Shown here piece by piece: positions 48,477 through 56,803 of a stretch of 64,000 nucleotides of DNA. Source of the DNA: CAWAMR01 sp963783095. Its GTDB lineage: Bacteria; Planctomycetota; Planctomycetia; Gemmatales; Gemmataceae. The DNA lies in assembly GCA_963783095.1 (NCBI GenBank), contig CAWAMR010000001.1, positions 124,001-188,000 of the forward strand. Direction: 5' to 3'. The position numbers and the translations under genes were made by a program. Positions within the stretch are counted from its first letter, which is position 1; the number at the start of each line of letters is the position of its first letter. The notes under the pieces are model-generated. The model was not told the origin of the DNA, ran no database searches, and saw nothing but the letters and a program-made list of their open reading frames with translations.

Positions 48477-49072
48477 TCCTCTCCGACCGAGAAATCAAAT
48501 CTGCGCTGGAGCACGGCGCAATCTATATCGATCCCGACCCTAGATTGGATGAAAGTCTTTGGGCTTCGACAGCAATTGATCTTAGGCTGGACGATGAATT
48601 GTTGATCTGGAACAACCAAGGCAGCACTCCAAGCCAAATACTCAGAACCCCAGATGATCCGGAATTTGATTTTGAGGACATCAAGAAGCAATGTACGTCA
48701 CGGAAAAAAATCGACTCCGAAACCGGCCATGTTTTAGCACCAGGAGATTTCTTGTTGGGATGGACAAAAGAAAAAATCAAGCTGCCCGAACGATCGCGTA
48801 TCGCAGCTCGAGTGGAAGGAAAAAGCTCTCTGGCGCGGTTAGGTATCGGAGTCCACGTTACTGCCCCAACTATCCATGCCGGTTTTGGTTTCAAGCTCGC
48901 CAACCCCGATCTCCCCGGCAGGGCCATTCAGTTGGAGATCTTCCACCACGGAACGTATCCTGTCCGGCTGCGCGCTGGAATGAAGGTCTGCCAACTGATT
49001 TTTGAAGAGGTTCATGGCACTCCCGAGCGCGGTTATTCTGGAAGATTTGCCGATCAAGGGCCACAAAGCTGA
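48473..49072 (+). CDS. dcd: dCTP deaminase-family protein
   Basis: 199 residues. Family features: 'SDREIKSALEHGAIYIDPDP' at the N-terminus, 'LWASTAIDLRLDDELLIW', 'PGDFLLGWTKEKIKLP', the trimer active-site segment 'RVEGKSSLARLGIGVHVTAP', 'PTIHAGF', and 'AIQLEIFHHGTYPVRLRAGM'. dCTP deaminase makes dUTP (bifunctional forms make dUMP) for dTTP synthesis; it is cytoplasmic. The Arg/Ser stretch (RVEGKSS) and Glu (QLEI) expected for catalysis are present. Bifunctional DCD-DUT cannot be excluded. It converges on the VWA operon with about 90 bp between stops. Confidence 0.88.
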   Translation: MILSDREIKSALEHGAIYIDPDPRLDESLWASTAIDLRLDDELLIWNNQGSTPSQILRTPDDPEFDFEDIKKQCTSRKKIDSETGHVLAPGDFLLGWTKEKIKLPERSRIAARVEGKSSLARLGIGVHVTAPTIHAGFGFKLANPDLPGRAIQLEIFHHGTYPVRLRAGMKVCQLIFEEVHGTPERGYSGRFADQGPQS

Positions 49073-49162
49073 TCTTGGCCTTATGGAACTTCCAATTTGC
49101 TTCGAGTTGTAAAGCCTTTTTCGCGGTTGAAATTCTGGTCTCTGTCCTCTGGCGTGCTGGAC

Positions 49163-51565
49163 CTACACCATTCCCCACACTCTGCGCAGCCCCCACTCGA
49201 ATCCGAGCAGCGTCACGAACAATATCAACAGTGCCGGCAAGAACCATTTCGAGCCGTTTCGGCTCCAGTCCGGGCGTAGCTTCGCCTTCGCGGTTGTCAC
49301 TCGCAGCGGTTTCGCAACCATCTCTTCCTGAAGAAACGATGGCAGTTTGTCCGCGCGCCGAACCGTTTCAGGTGCGTACCCGTTTGCGGTTGACTCCAAA
49401 CCGAGCAAGAAATCGTGATTGGCAGAGGGACGCAACAACTCATCCGAAATGTCGGGGTAAACGATAAACGGAGCCATCTTGTCGCCCTCGATGGCTGCGC
49501 CGTCGGGATCTTTTCCCTTGCCCCGGACGAACACGCGATGTTCGCCGGGTTGCTTGACTTCGTAAGTCACATACGCTCCCTTGCTGTCGCGATTTGCCTT
49601 TTTGAATTTGCCGTCCTTGGGTTCCTGACCTGGCGGGACGATTTGATATTCCAACTCTGCATTGGGAATCTCATCGCCATGTTTGTCCTTGATGCCCATG
49701 CGAATGACATTCTTGCCGTTTACCGCCAGACGACGCAGTTCGGGCAAGACGTAAACATTGCCGGTCGTGGTCTCCTGATGAGCCAGCCAGAGCACCATTT
49801 GCTTCCAGAAACGCGCATGAAGGTTCACGCCTTCTTCGAGACTCGTCATGCCTCCATCGGCATTGTTCATCGCTTCTTCGCTCACGCCGAGATTGACCCA
49901 TTTCCAGGTCTGGTCGGCACCGAACGCCAGGACCCGGCCCGCGCCGACATCCTTGCCGACCAGTAGCGGTACTCCAGTACCCGGCTTTGCGGGATCCTCG
50001 GCGTTCGCGTACACTGTGGCTCCTGGTTTCGGTGTTCCCAGCGGCGTGTAACCGCCTAGTTGGGTTCGCGCAGCTATATTGATGCGTCTCCAAATATCCT
50101 TGTTCTTCTCCGCGTCGGGATCGAGGCGCAAGATGTACGAGTTGAGCCCTTTGGCGAAGGGTTGCATCTCGGTTGGTTGATCGACTTGCGGGGTGCTTCT
50201 TACAGTGACCGGCAAGAGATCGGCAATCGGTGTGCCGGCCCAGCCGACACTATCTCGGACACCCGGGGTGCCTCCGAAGCTATCGATGCCGCCGGTCATC
50301 AACAGTCCAACGCCTTTTTTCGTCACCAGCGTGCTGATCTGCTGCATGATATTCGCCTGCACTGCTGTGAGCCGTTTGGGTGAAACATCGCCCAGAATAA
50401 TGACGTCGAATGCACCATCTTCAATCTTGAACTGGTTGCCGTCATCGGCATCGGTTTGACGAACCATTTGCACCAGATCGAAGCGTTTATCCGAGGCCAG
50501 GGCGTAGCGCAGGTATTTCAATTCCAGCCGTTGGCGATCGATCACCAGGACGCGGACACCCTCCTTGAGAACGGTCACATAACTTTCGATGTGATTGTTG
50601 TCGGGGTTGACATCGTCGGGAGGGGCCTGCTCCAGATCGAGCGTTATCTTGATTTCACCGGGCGTATCGGGGGCCTTGGTCTTGATGGCGATTTCATTGC
50701 CAGTCGGTTTGAGGAGCCGAAAGTACTCGGTTTTCACGGGCTGATCGTTCACCAGGAGGCGGACTCCCACGTTCGCGCCTTCCAGTCCCTGTGCATTGAG
50801 CATCGCCTTGATAATGAGGTCGCCCTTGACGGCGACAGGCGATGGATCGGGACTGATGGATGTGAAGGCGATGTCTTTCTGATTGGAGCGCGTATCGGTT
50901 CGGCCGACGCCGAAGCTATAGATGGGACAGTTGATGCCGCGCCATTCCATTGCTTTTGAAAGAGCAGGATAATCGGTCCCATTATCCGCACCATCGCTTA
51001 CAATAATCAAACCGCGCAGGTTCTTCTCGCCCTGATGCCGTTGATAGAGCTGATGCAGCATCGTCCCGAAATCGGTTCGTTTACCATCCGGTTTATGCGC
51101 GGGATCCCATTTATCGGTATCGGGATTGAAGCCGGCGGCGAAGACATACGAATAGACGGTGACTTGCTGTTCGGTTTCCAGTTGTTGAAGAATCGGTGCT
51201 GCCTTTTCCATGGCTCGACGAGCAACTTCCCATCGGCTCAACTTGTCGTATTCATCATTGAGGCTCATACTTTCGGAAACATCGACAACGAGGATCAATG
51301 TCGAGGGCAATCGAGGTTGTTCAATTTCCGAGATCGCAGGCCGTAAGGTAGTCAGGATGGCAATGAAAAGCGCGACGAGGCGTAATGTTACGAGAATGGC
51401 GAGCCGGCGCGGTGTCGTTTGCGCAGCGCCGAGATAGGTCCAGAGAGTCAACCCCACCAACACCGCAGCGCAAGCCGCAAGGATCACGTAGCCGGGCGCA
51501 TCGGTGTTGGTAAACGGACGCCATGCCGGATTGGTAACGACGTTCCATATATAGTCGGGTTGCAT
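49163..51565 (-). CDS. Membrane VWA-domain protein of a Bat-like operon
   Basis: 800 residues from ATG 51565; the longer upstream frame crosses repeat DNA and is not coding. Two membrane helices at the N-terminus ('YVILAACAAVLVGLTLWTYL', 'LAILVTLRLVALFIAILTTL'). A VWA domain with a MIDAS DxSxS in 'ILVVDVSESMSLNDEYDK' and 'LRGLIIVSDGADNGTDY'. A glutamine-amidotransferase-like region ('VGLLMTGGIDSFGGTPGVRD') and a C-terminal membrane helix ('WFLPALLILFVTLLGFEWGL'). This is the last gene of the DUF58-BatA-VWA set. Such operons are tied to MoxR AAA chaperones and stress or oxygen tolerance in other bacteria; no MoxR is in the window. Confidence 0.88.
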   Translation of the reverse strand: MQPDYIWNVVTNPAWRPFTNTDAPGYVILAACAAVLVGLTLWTYLGAAQTTPRRLAILVTLRLVALFIAILTTLRPAISEIEQPRLPSTLILVVDVSESMSLNDEYDKLSRWEVARRAMEKAAPILQQLETEQQVTVYSYVFAAGFNPDTDKWDPAHKPDGKRTDFGTMLHQLYQRHQGEKNLRGLIIVSDGADNGTDYPALSKAMEWRGINCPIYSFGVGRTDTRSNQKDIAFTSISPDPSPVAVKGDLIIKAMLNAQGLEGANVGVRLLVNDQPVKTEYFRLLKPTGNEIAIKTKAPDTPGEIKITLDLEQAPPDDVNPDNNHIESYVTVLKEGVRVLVIDRQRLELKYLRYALASDKRFDLVQMVRQTDADDGNQFKIEDGAFDVIILGDVSPKRLTAVQANIMQQISTLVTKKGVGLLMTGGIDSFGGTPGVRDSVGWAGTPIADLLPVTVRSTPQVDQPTEMQPFAKGLNSYILRLDPDAEKNKDIWRRINIAARTQLGGYTPLGTPKPGATVYANAEDPAKPGTGVPLLVGKDVGAGRVLAFGADQTWKWVNLGVSEEAMNNADGGMTSLEEGVNLHARFWKQMVLWLAHQETTTGNVYVLPELRRLAVNGKNVIRMGIKDKHGDEIPNAELEYQIVPPGQEPKDGKFKKANRDSKGAYVTYEVKQPGEHRVFVRGKGKDPDGAAIEGDKMAPFIVYPDISDELLRPSANHDFLLGLESTANGYAPETVRRADKLPSFLQEEMVAKPLRVTTAKAKLRPDWSRNGSKWFLPALLILFVTLLGFEWGLRRVWGMV

Positions 51566-51652
51566 AAAAACCCCTACGGGGTAAATTCCAGGTCTCAATA
51601 CCAAAGCCAGACTTCTTGCTGAACGCGAGGCGTTCGGCTCAGTCAGAGTCTT

Positions 51653-51803
51653 CTCGTTCCCACGCTCCGCGTGGTAACGCATGGATGGGAAGCTCCGCGT
51701 CACGTTTCCAGTTGAGACAGCATGTGTGGCGCAATCTCGTTTTCGGCTGGCCGGGACGCGGAGCGTCCCGCCCGTGCGTTACCACGCGGAGCGTGGGAAC
51801 GAG
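51653..51803. repeat. Perfect 29-bp inverted repeat with an inner palindrome
   Basis: 51653-51681 and 51775-51803 are exact reverse complements (CTCGTTCCCACGCTCCGCGT...). Between them lies a small palindrome, GGGACGCGGAGCGTCCC, at 51753-51769. It sits between the Phd-like antitoxin and the VWA gene. Palindromic GTTCCCACGCTCCGCGTGG units are widespread intergenic repeats in planctomycete and other genomes. Confidence 0.9.
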
Positions 51804-51860
51804 GGAGTGTGGGGCAGCCTACCCCGCTCGGCTCGCCTATTGGTTTCCAATCGAGCAGCC

Positions 51861-52052
51861 TCATGGCATGTATTCCTCAAAATCCTTCAAGTGCTCATCA
51901 TCGTCCGAAAGAATGGTGATCCAGCCTTTTCCCAGTCCAGGCGGCGGACGCAGACCAGGCTTCACTTTCGGCGGCTCGCTCACCAGTTTCGCTACCGGTT
52001 GATTGTTCTCGGTAATTACGACTTCTTCACCCGGAATTAGCCCGTGGATCAA
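51861..52052 (-). CDS. Phd/YefM-type antitoxin, N-terminus disturbed
   Basis: 'IHGLIPGEEVVITENNQPVA' plus 'KLVSEPP' is the core of Phd/YefM (prevent-host-death) antitoxins. The expected start 'IEEAQASLSQL' is encoded just upstream (to about 52086) in the same frame, but no start codon is available: a TAG precedes it, and the likely ATG (52095) is out of frame by one base. Either one base was lost near 52086, or the start is a non-standard codon. The C-terminus ('GWITILSDDDEHLKDFEEYM') is normal. No toxin gene follows before the VWA gene. It occupies the gap between BatA (57 bp away) and VWA. Confidence 0.68.
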   Translation of the reverse strand: MIHGLIPGEEVVITENNQPVAKLVSEPPKVKPGLRPPPGLGKGWITILSDDDEHLKDFEEYMP

Positions 52053-52108
52053 TTGCGAGAGGCTTGCCTGTGCTTCTTCAATGTCGCCATGTAGCTATTC
52101 TCCATAGA

Positions 52109-54538
52109 TTACGCGGCCGGCTGTTTTGGCTGTTTATAAAACTTGTTCGATAACAGGTTCTCAAACGCCAAGAACAGCAGCAGCAATATCATCAAAAATG
52201 GAAACAGTTCGATCGGCTGATCGAATTTACCGCTCAGGATGTCGCGCAGCTTCAAGTCCCTGGTTGCGGGAGCGACACTATCCGGACCGAACAAGTCGTT
52301 GATCGATTGTACTTCCACCCGGTCGAGGTTGCTTTCATCCGGCGGGGCATTCAGGCTAAACCCATCCAGCCATTTGGGATGAGTCTTGTCCTGCGGATCG
52401 GAAATGATCGTAAAGTTTCCTGCGGCCATCGTGCGCTCGGGCGGGAAGCGGAGATAGCCGTTTTGCTTTTCATCCCAGCGCTGAACCGCCGTCTTTTCAT
52501 CCACGTCGGGGCCTGAAAGATAATAGATTTTCGAGCGCGACCGCGCATCGACCGGCCATTTGCGAACCACCGTTGTCCCGGTCGGGAAATTGAAATTCTC
52601 ATCTTCCTGATCGCCCGTCAAATAGCGCATCGTCAAATTGGAAAGCACCAGAAAAAAGGAAGTGGCTGGATAATCGTTCCACGAACCGGTCTTTCGCCGG
52701 AACCGGCCCGAGTTCTCATCGAACCGGGCATCCATCGGCGTCGTGAACAGGACGACTTTGCCCCCTTGTTTCCCGATCGTCTTTTCCAGGATGGCGGGCC
52801 GGCGTTTTGTGGCATCCTCATCGGCATCGGCGTAAAAGACGATCGCCGCTTCGCGTGAGTAGTCCTTCACTTCCCAGTAGCCCCAGGCTTGCGGTTTGTC
52901 GTGGATGAAATCGATCTTGGAATCCTGAATCCAGGGCCGGAAATTCGCCAGCAAAGGATGATTGAAGTTCAGTTCATCCCACGTCCAGCGCACGCCTTCC
53001 TTGGAACGATCGAGATCGATTCGTTCGGTCAAAACACCCGGCAACAATTTTTTGTAGTCGTAGCCGCGCGGCGGTTTCATGGGATCGTCGAGCATCTCAT
53101 CGCCGCCGGGGCTGACGATTATCTTCCCGCCATTGCGTTCGACGAGATTGAACAGCAAATCCCAGAATTCCTGTTTGGGTGCAGTCAGACCGGCCAGGAC
53201 GACCGCTTCATACTGCCCCCATTTTTGCCCGTCAGGCTGCTTTTCATCCTTGGGATCGCGCCAGGTCGAAACCTCTTCCGTCGTGCGGACATCGCAGGCA
53301 TACCAGGTCGTTGCCTCGAGCGAGACGCGCCAGACAACGGTCGAATCGACCACTTTGCCCAGAATTGCCGATCCGCCGCCGATCATGCCCAGACCCGGCG
53401 GTGCATCGGCGATCAACAGCACCTTGCGAGGCTCCCGGATCCGGAAGGTAAGATAGCGGATGTCGTCGAAGGGCAGGCGATCCGGCGTTTGCAGACGAAT
53501 CTCGGCCTGATGCAATCCGGGCTTCAGCCCTTGCCGGGCAAATTTGACCGGGCGAGGCTCGCCGGGATGCACTTTCACGGCGATATTGGTAGTCTCCATT
53601 TCCTCGTCGAACCGGCAAGTAACGACGTTGTTTTGCACGCTCCCGGTCGCTTCCAGAGTGACCGTGAATTCGACCGGCACATTGCCGGGCACGATCTGGG
53701 GCCGCATTTCAATTTGTGTGATCGCCAGATTGTTCGGTTTCTCGACACCCACATCAACATATACCGAATGGATCTTTGCATCGGTGATGCCGCGATCTTT
53801 CATGGCTTGCAAAACCCGATCCCGCATTCCTTGAAGAGTGGGTATCGCATTGGCATCCCAGGAGGCCGAGGTCCGATCGGAGAAGACGCAAATCAGATGG
53901 GGCATCACGTCGTGCTCGCCATCCTGGTCGGTACGGTACATCAGGTTGTAGGCCGTCTCCACCGTGCGCGAAACGGTCCGGCTATTGGCGCGCGGTTTCT
54001 TGATTTCACGAACGCGCTTGCGAGCATCATCAATGCTGCGCTCGAAGATCGGCTCGCCACGATCGGAGGTATCGAGAATGGCAATCCTGCTTCCGGGTGG
54101 TAATTCCTGAATCAACTCCATGATGCGAGCACGAGCATCATCGAGAGCCGTCCAAGGCCCCTGCGCCGACTCTTGCAGCAGATTCAAACCGGCCTGGCGT
54201 GCCGGGGAAAGACCCGATCGATCTTCGGCAAGAACCATACCCATGCTGGGGCTGGTATCGATCACGATCACGGCCGACACCGGCGATTCGCCGAAGTTGA
54301 AACCGTCGCTGATAGCCTTGGGCTGAAAAAGAGCAACCGCGATCAAGGCAATCAAAAGCATCCGCAACAGCAATAAGAAGAAGTGGCGCAGGCGCATCTT
54401 GCGCTGATTGATGCGGCGACGCAGCTTCAGGAATCGGAACGCAGGAAACTGTAGTTTCTTCGGCTCCTGCCGCATGATCAAATGCAGCAGGATGGGCAAA
54501 CCGATAAGTGCTGTGCCGGTAATAAGGATAATGTGCAT
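52109..54538 (-). CDS. BatA-like membrane protein with VWA domain
   Basis: 809 residues. N-terminal BatA region: 'IGLPILLHLIMRQEPKKLQF', 'PAFRFLKLRRRINQRKMRL', then a second helix ('FFLLLLRMLLIALIAVALFQ'). VWA domain with 'AVIVIDTSPSMGMVLAEDRS' (DxSxS) and 'GSRIAILDTSDRGEP'. A long periplasmic part and a C-terminal membrane helix ('LFPFLMILLLLFLAFENLLS') follow. It starts 6 bp after the stop of the small partner gene (54545), so it is co-translated with the toxin-antitoxin genes. Expected partner of the DUF58 protein and the VWA protein downstream. Confidence 0.9.
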   Translation of the reverse strand: MHIILITGTALIGLPILLHLIMRQEPKKLQFPAFRFLKLRRRINQRKMRLRHFFLLLLRMLLIALIAVALFQPKAISDGFNFGESPVSAVIVIDTSPSMGMVLAEDRSGLSPARQAGLNLLQESAQGPWTALDDARARIMELIQELPPGSRIAILDTSDRGEPIFERSIDDARKRVREIKKPRANSRTVSRTVETAYNLMYRTDQDGEHDVMPHLICVFSDRTSASWDANAIPTLQGMRDRVLQAMKDRGITDAKIHSVYVDVGVEKPNNLAITQIEMRPQIVPGNVPVEFTVTLEATGSVQNNVVTCRFDEEMETTNIAVKVHPGEPRPVKFARQGLKPGLHQAEIRLQTPDRLPFDDIRYLTFRIREPRKVLLIADAPPGLGMIGGGSAILGKVVDSTVVWRVSLEATTWYACDVRTTEEVSTWRDPKDEKQPDGQKWGQYEAVVLAGLTAPKQEFWDLLFNLVERNGGKIIVSPGGDEMLDDPMKPPRGYDYKKLLPGVLTERIDLDRSKEGVRWTWDELNFNHPLLANFRPWIQDSKIDFIHDKPQAWGYWEVKDYSREAAIVFYADADEDATKRRPAILEKTIGKQGGKVVLFTTPMDARFDENSGRFRRKTGSWNDYPATSFFLVLSNLTMRYLTGDQEDENFNFPTGTTVVRKWPVDARSRSKIYYLSGPDVDEKTAVQRWDEKQNGYLRFPPERTMAAGNFTIISDPQDKTHPKWLDGFSLNAPPDESNLDRVEVQSINDLFGPDSVAPATRDLKLRDILSGKFDQPIELFPFLMILLLLFLAFENLLSNKFYKQPKQPAA

Positions 54539-54544
54539 GGTGTA

Positions 54545-54769
54545 TCAAGAGTTATTCGCTGGCGGAGCATCAATATTGCCGAATCGAGCAAAAATTTCTT
54601 CGGGGCTAAACCAGACGACGTTTCCATCCCCATTGGGCGACATCGGCACCGCTCGCCCCGCACGGGCATGAGCCAGGATCGCTTCGCGCGCAGCCCGCTG
54701 AAGCGCTGCGGTGATCAGATCATTATCTGCGATCTTTTCCGATATGGTTCGAGTATCTTCTTCAGCCAT
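54545..54769 (-). CDS. Small antitoxin-like partner of the zeta-type toxin
   Basis: A 74-residue protein from ATG 54769. The start overlaps the original end of the zeta-like gene by 8 bp, as in coupled toxin-antitoxin pairs. 'LITAALQRAAREAILAHARA' with 'GRAVPMSPNGDGNVVWFSPE' resembles the small proteins that accompany predicted ABC-type-ATPase/zeta kinases in planctomycetes and cyanobacteria. An upstream start at 54877 would add 36 residues that lie inside the toxin tail, so it is not favoured. The next gene, BatA, follows after 6 bp. Confidence 0.65.
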   Translation of the reverse strand: MAEEDTRTISEKIADNDLITAALQRAAREAILAHARAGRAVPMSPNGDGNVVWFSPEEIFARFGNIDAPPANNS

Positions 54770-55364
54770 CTTCCACCACCTTCTTAACTCGGTTCCAGGT
54801 TTCAGGGTCCGCAACCACTTCCGTTTTTTCTCGTCCACCTTCGGCAATGAAGCGAGGTCCGCCTTCACTGTTATCATATACCTTCCATGTCGTCACAACC
54901 GGCATGTATAACGCAAAGAGATTCTGAACGCTCCGCGAATATCGCTGCCGAATCGTTGCTTCGGGGATATGGTGTCCCCCGGCCTTTACTCAATTGGCCA
55001 CTCGGCTCACGGCTAAATCGGCACTCATGAGCCAAAAGTAGAATAAAGTGATTTCATATCCGCCTTGCCGAAGAGAATCGAGCCAACTGGCGTAGGTCCG
55101 AGCCGCCAGTGTGGTTTCAAAGGCGAAATCCTCTCGGCTCCGAGCAAGGTCGTGCAATTGCTCCAGCATAATTTGACCTGCACGAACGGCAACGGACTCC
55201 GGATTGAAACCACACAAGCCCTGTGCGATCACGTCGGCGTTCACGAACGTCATGAGATGGAGGGTATCGGCCAATAGTGCTCGCGAGGCGGTGGTCTTAC
55301 CGGCACCGTTGATACCCGCAAGCACAATGGCCGTTGGGGTTTTTGTCTCGGGCTTGTCGTTCAC
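54762..55364 (-). pseudogene. Zeta-toxin-like kinase gene with in-frame TGA
   Basis: 124 residues are open ('IVLAGINGAGKTTASRALL' with a Walker A/P-loop, 'TFVNADVIAQGL', 'FAFETTLAARTY'), then a TGA at 54990-54992. Beyond it the same frame continues to 54762 with normal family sequence: 'GGHHIPEATIRQRYSRSVQN', 'LFALYMPVVTTWKVYDNS', 'GGPRFIA'. Repaired length is 200 residues, as for zeta-like kinases that phosphorylate UDP-N-acetylglucosamine. The Arg-rich lid and substrate part lie after the stop, so a truncated product is probably inactive, unless TGA is read through. It begins 3 bp after the DUF58 stop. Confidence 0.85.
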
Positions 55365-55367
55365 CGT

Positions 55368-56265
55368 TCAGAACCTCCGTTGTCGCTGAATCAGGTACTC
55401 CAACAAAGCCTTGTCGAAACTGACGGACGTATCCATCGCCACGTAATCGATGTTCGCCTTCGTGCATTCATCCTTGTAGTGATTGCGAAATTCCTCGATC
55501 GATTGCAGATAATCGAGCCTCATTCCCTTGGCGTCGATGGTCATTTTTTCCGGCGTTTCCACGTCCTCGAATTCGATCAGCCCTTCAAACGGGAAATGAA
55601 CTTCTGCTTCGTCCAGAATATGGAAGATGATGATTTCGTTGCCGCGATGTCGAAGATGGTACAGCGCCTTCATCAAGGCATCGACATCCGTCAGCAGGTC
55701 GCTGAAGATCATGATCAGGCTTTTGGTGCGGATCAGGGCCGCGAGTTGGTGAACGCAGTGCGGCGATGTCGGTTTCGCCTGCCGGCTTCAGGTTGGCGAG
55801 CATCGCCAGGATATTGCCGAGTTGCGTGCGCTTGCTGTGCGGCGGCAGGACGGCGCGGATCACCTTGTCGAACGTCACCAGGCCGACGGGGTCTTGCTGA
55901 TGGATCATCAGGTAACCGAGCGCAGCTGCCAGGCAAATACCGTAGTCGAACTTCGTCAATTCTTGGCGATAGGTGTAGGCCATCGAGGCGCTGAGATCCA
56001 TGACCAGATAGCCGGTCACATTGGTCTCGGCCTGGAACTTCTTCAGATAATACTTGTCGGTCTTGGCATAGACGTTCCAGTCGAGATCCTTCAGATCATC
56101 GCCGGGAACGTATTTGCGATGTTCGGAAAATTCAACGGAGAATCCTTGAAACGGACTGGCATGCAGACCGGTCAAAAAACCTTCGACGATGAACTTCGCC
56201 TTCAAATCGAGTCGAGCGACCTGATTGATGACTTCGGGACGAAGATACTTTTCGGCGTTGGCCAT
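55368..56265 (-). pseudogene. DUF58-domain protein, one frameshift
   Basis: ATG 56265 opens 'LDLKAKFIVEGFLTGLHASP', 'FQGFSVEFSEHRKYVPGDDL' and 'KDLDWNVYAKTDKYYLKKF', the DUF58 hallmark, then 'LVMDLSASMAYTYRQELTKF' (VWA-like DxSxS). Near 55755 the frame changes: 'ETDIAAL' passes into 'HQLAALIRTKSLIMIFSD' and continues to a normal end, 'DYVAMDTSVSFDKALLEYLI'. Repaired length is about 298 residues, the family norm. DUF58 proteins work with MoxR ATPases and BatA/VWA proteins, as here. Since the change is one base inside otherwise perfect coding, sequence error is as likely as mutation. Confidence 0.82.
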
Positions 56266-56609
56266 GAAGCGATCCTAAAGGCGTTGAAGTTTGCGCCAAG
56301 GTCGGCAATGGCGAGCAAGTCGGGATCATCGAGGTGGCCGATCTTGTTGGCGAAACGAGATCGGTCTGTGGCAGCGATCTGAAAGACCAATGCAACTGAT
56401 TCGATGGTCAAACCATTCAGAGGGGTTGGGCGAAGCCGGTAGGTTCCTGGAATTTTCAAGGCATTCAAGCTCGAAGTCACTGGTATCACAATCAGGGTGG
56501 GTGTAAGGTACGCGAGAGTGTCCTGCCAAATGATCGCTGGCCGTAGTCCCGCCTGCTCACGTCCACCTCGACGCGGAAAATCGACCCAGAAGAGATCGCC
56601 GTGATTCAA
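56202..56609 (-). CDS. MazF/PemK-family toxin
   Basis: 135 residues. 'NHGDLFWVDFPRRGGREQAG', 'LRPAIIWQDT', 'LIVIPVTSSLNALKIPGTYR' and 'NGLTIESVALVFQIAATDRS' fit the MazF/PemK RNase fold. Its end runs 64 bp into the DUF58 gene in another frame; the last ~22 residues ('WPTPKSIFVPKSSIRSLDSI') are not typical, so the original stop may have been lost. MazF cleaves mRNA at short motifs. Its antitoxin lies directly upstream with a 4-bp overlap. Confidence 0.85.
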   Translation of the reverse strand: MNHGDLFWVDFPRRGGREQAGLRPAIIWQDTLAYLTPTLIVIPVTSSLNALKIPGTYRLRPTPLNGLTIESVALVFQIAATDRSRFANKIGHLDDPDLLAIADLGANFNAFRIASWPTPKSIFVPKSSIRSLDSI

Positions 56610-56803
56610 GAGAGTTCATCCTCCACAAGCCGGAGGGCTTCTTCTGAAATTTCTTGCCAACCTGCCAGTTCGGCTTCCAGTTCGGGATCACTCTGCAAGT
56701 AATACGATAGCGCCTGATTCACGAGATTATCTACCGTGATGTGTAACTGCGCAGCGCGATCGTTGAGGATTTGCTCCAGTGCCGGCAAGATCGATATGGT
56801 CAT
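56606..56803 (-). CDS. Antitoxin partner of MazF-like toxin
   Basis: A 65-residue protein. 'ISILPALEQILNDRAAQLHI' with 'TVDNLVNQALSYYLQ' is a ribbon-helix-helix-like N-terminus, followed by an acidic tail ('SEEALRLVEDEL'). The stop overlaps the MazF ATG (ATGA, 4 bp), the standard arrangement for a type II pair with the antitoxin first. It probably represses its own promoter in the upstream intergenic region. Confidence 0.75.
   Translation of the reverse strand: MTISILPALEQILNDRAAQLHITVDNLVNQALSYYLQSDPELEAELAGWQEISEEALRLVEDELS

Noticed and set aside
48473..49072. Anti-phage nucleotide-depletion defence system around dcd
   Set aside because: The protein fits housekeeping dCTP deaminase; the only coupled gene is a small unknown protein and there is no regulator or other defence gene beside it.
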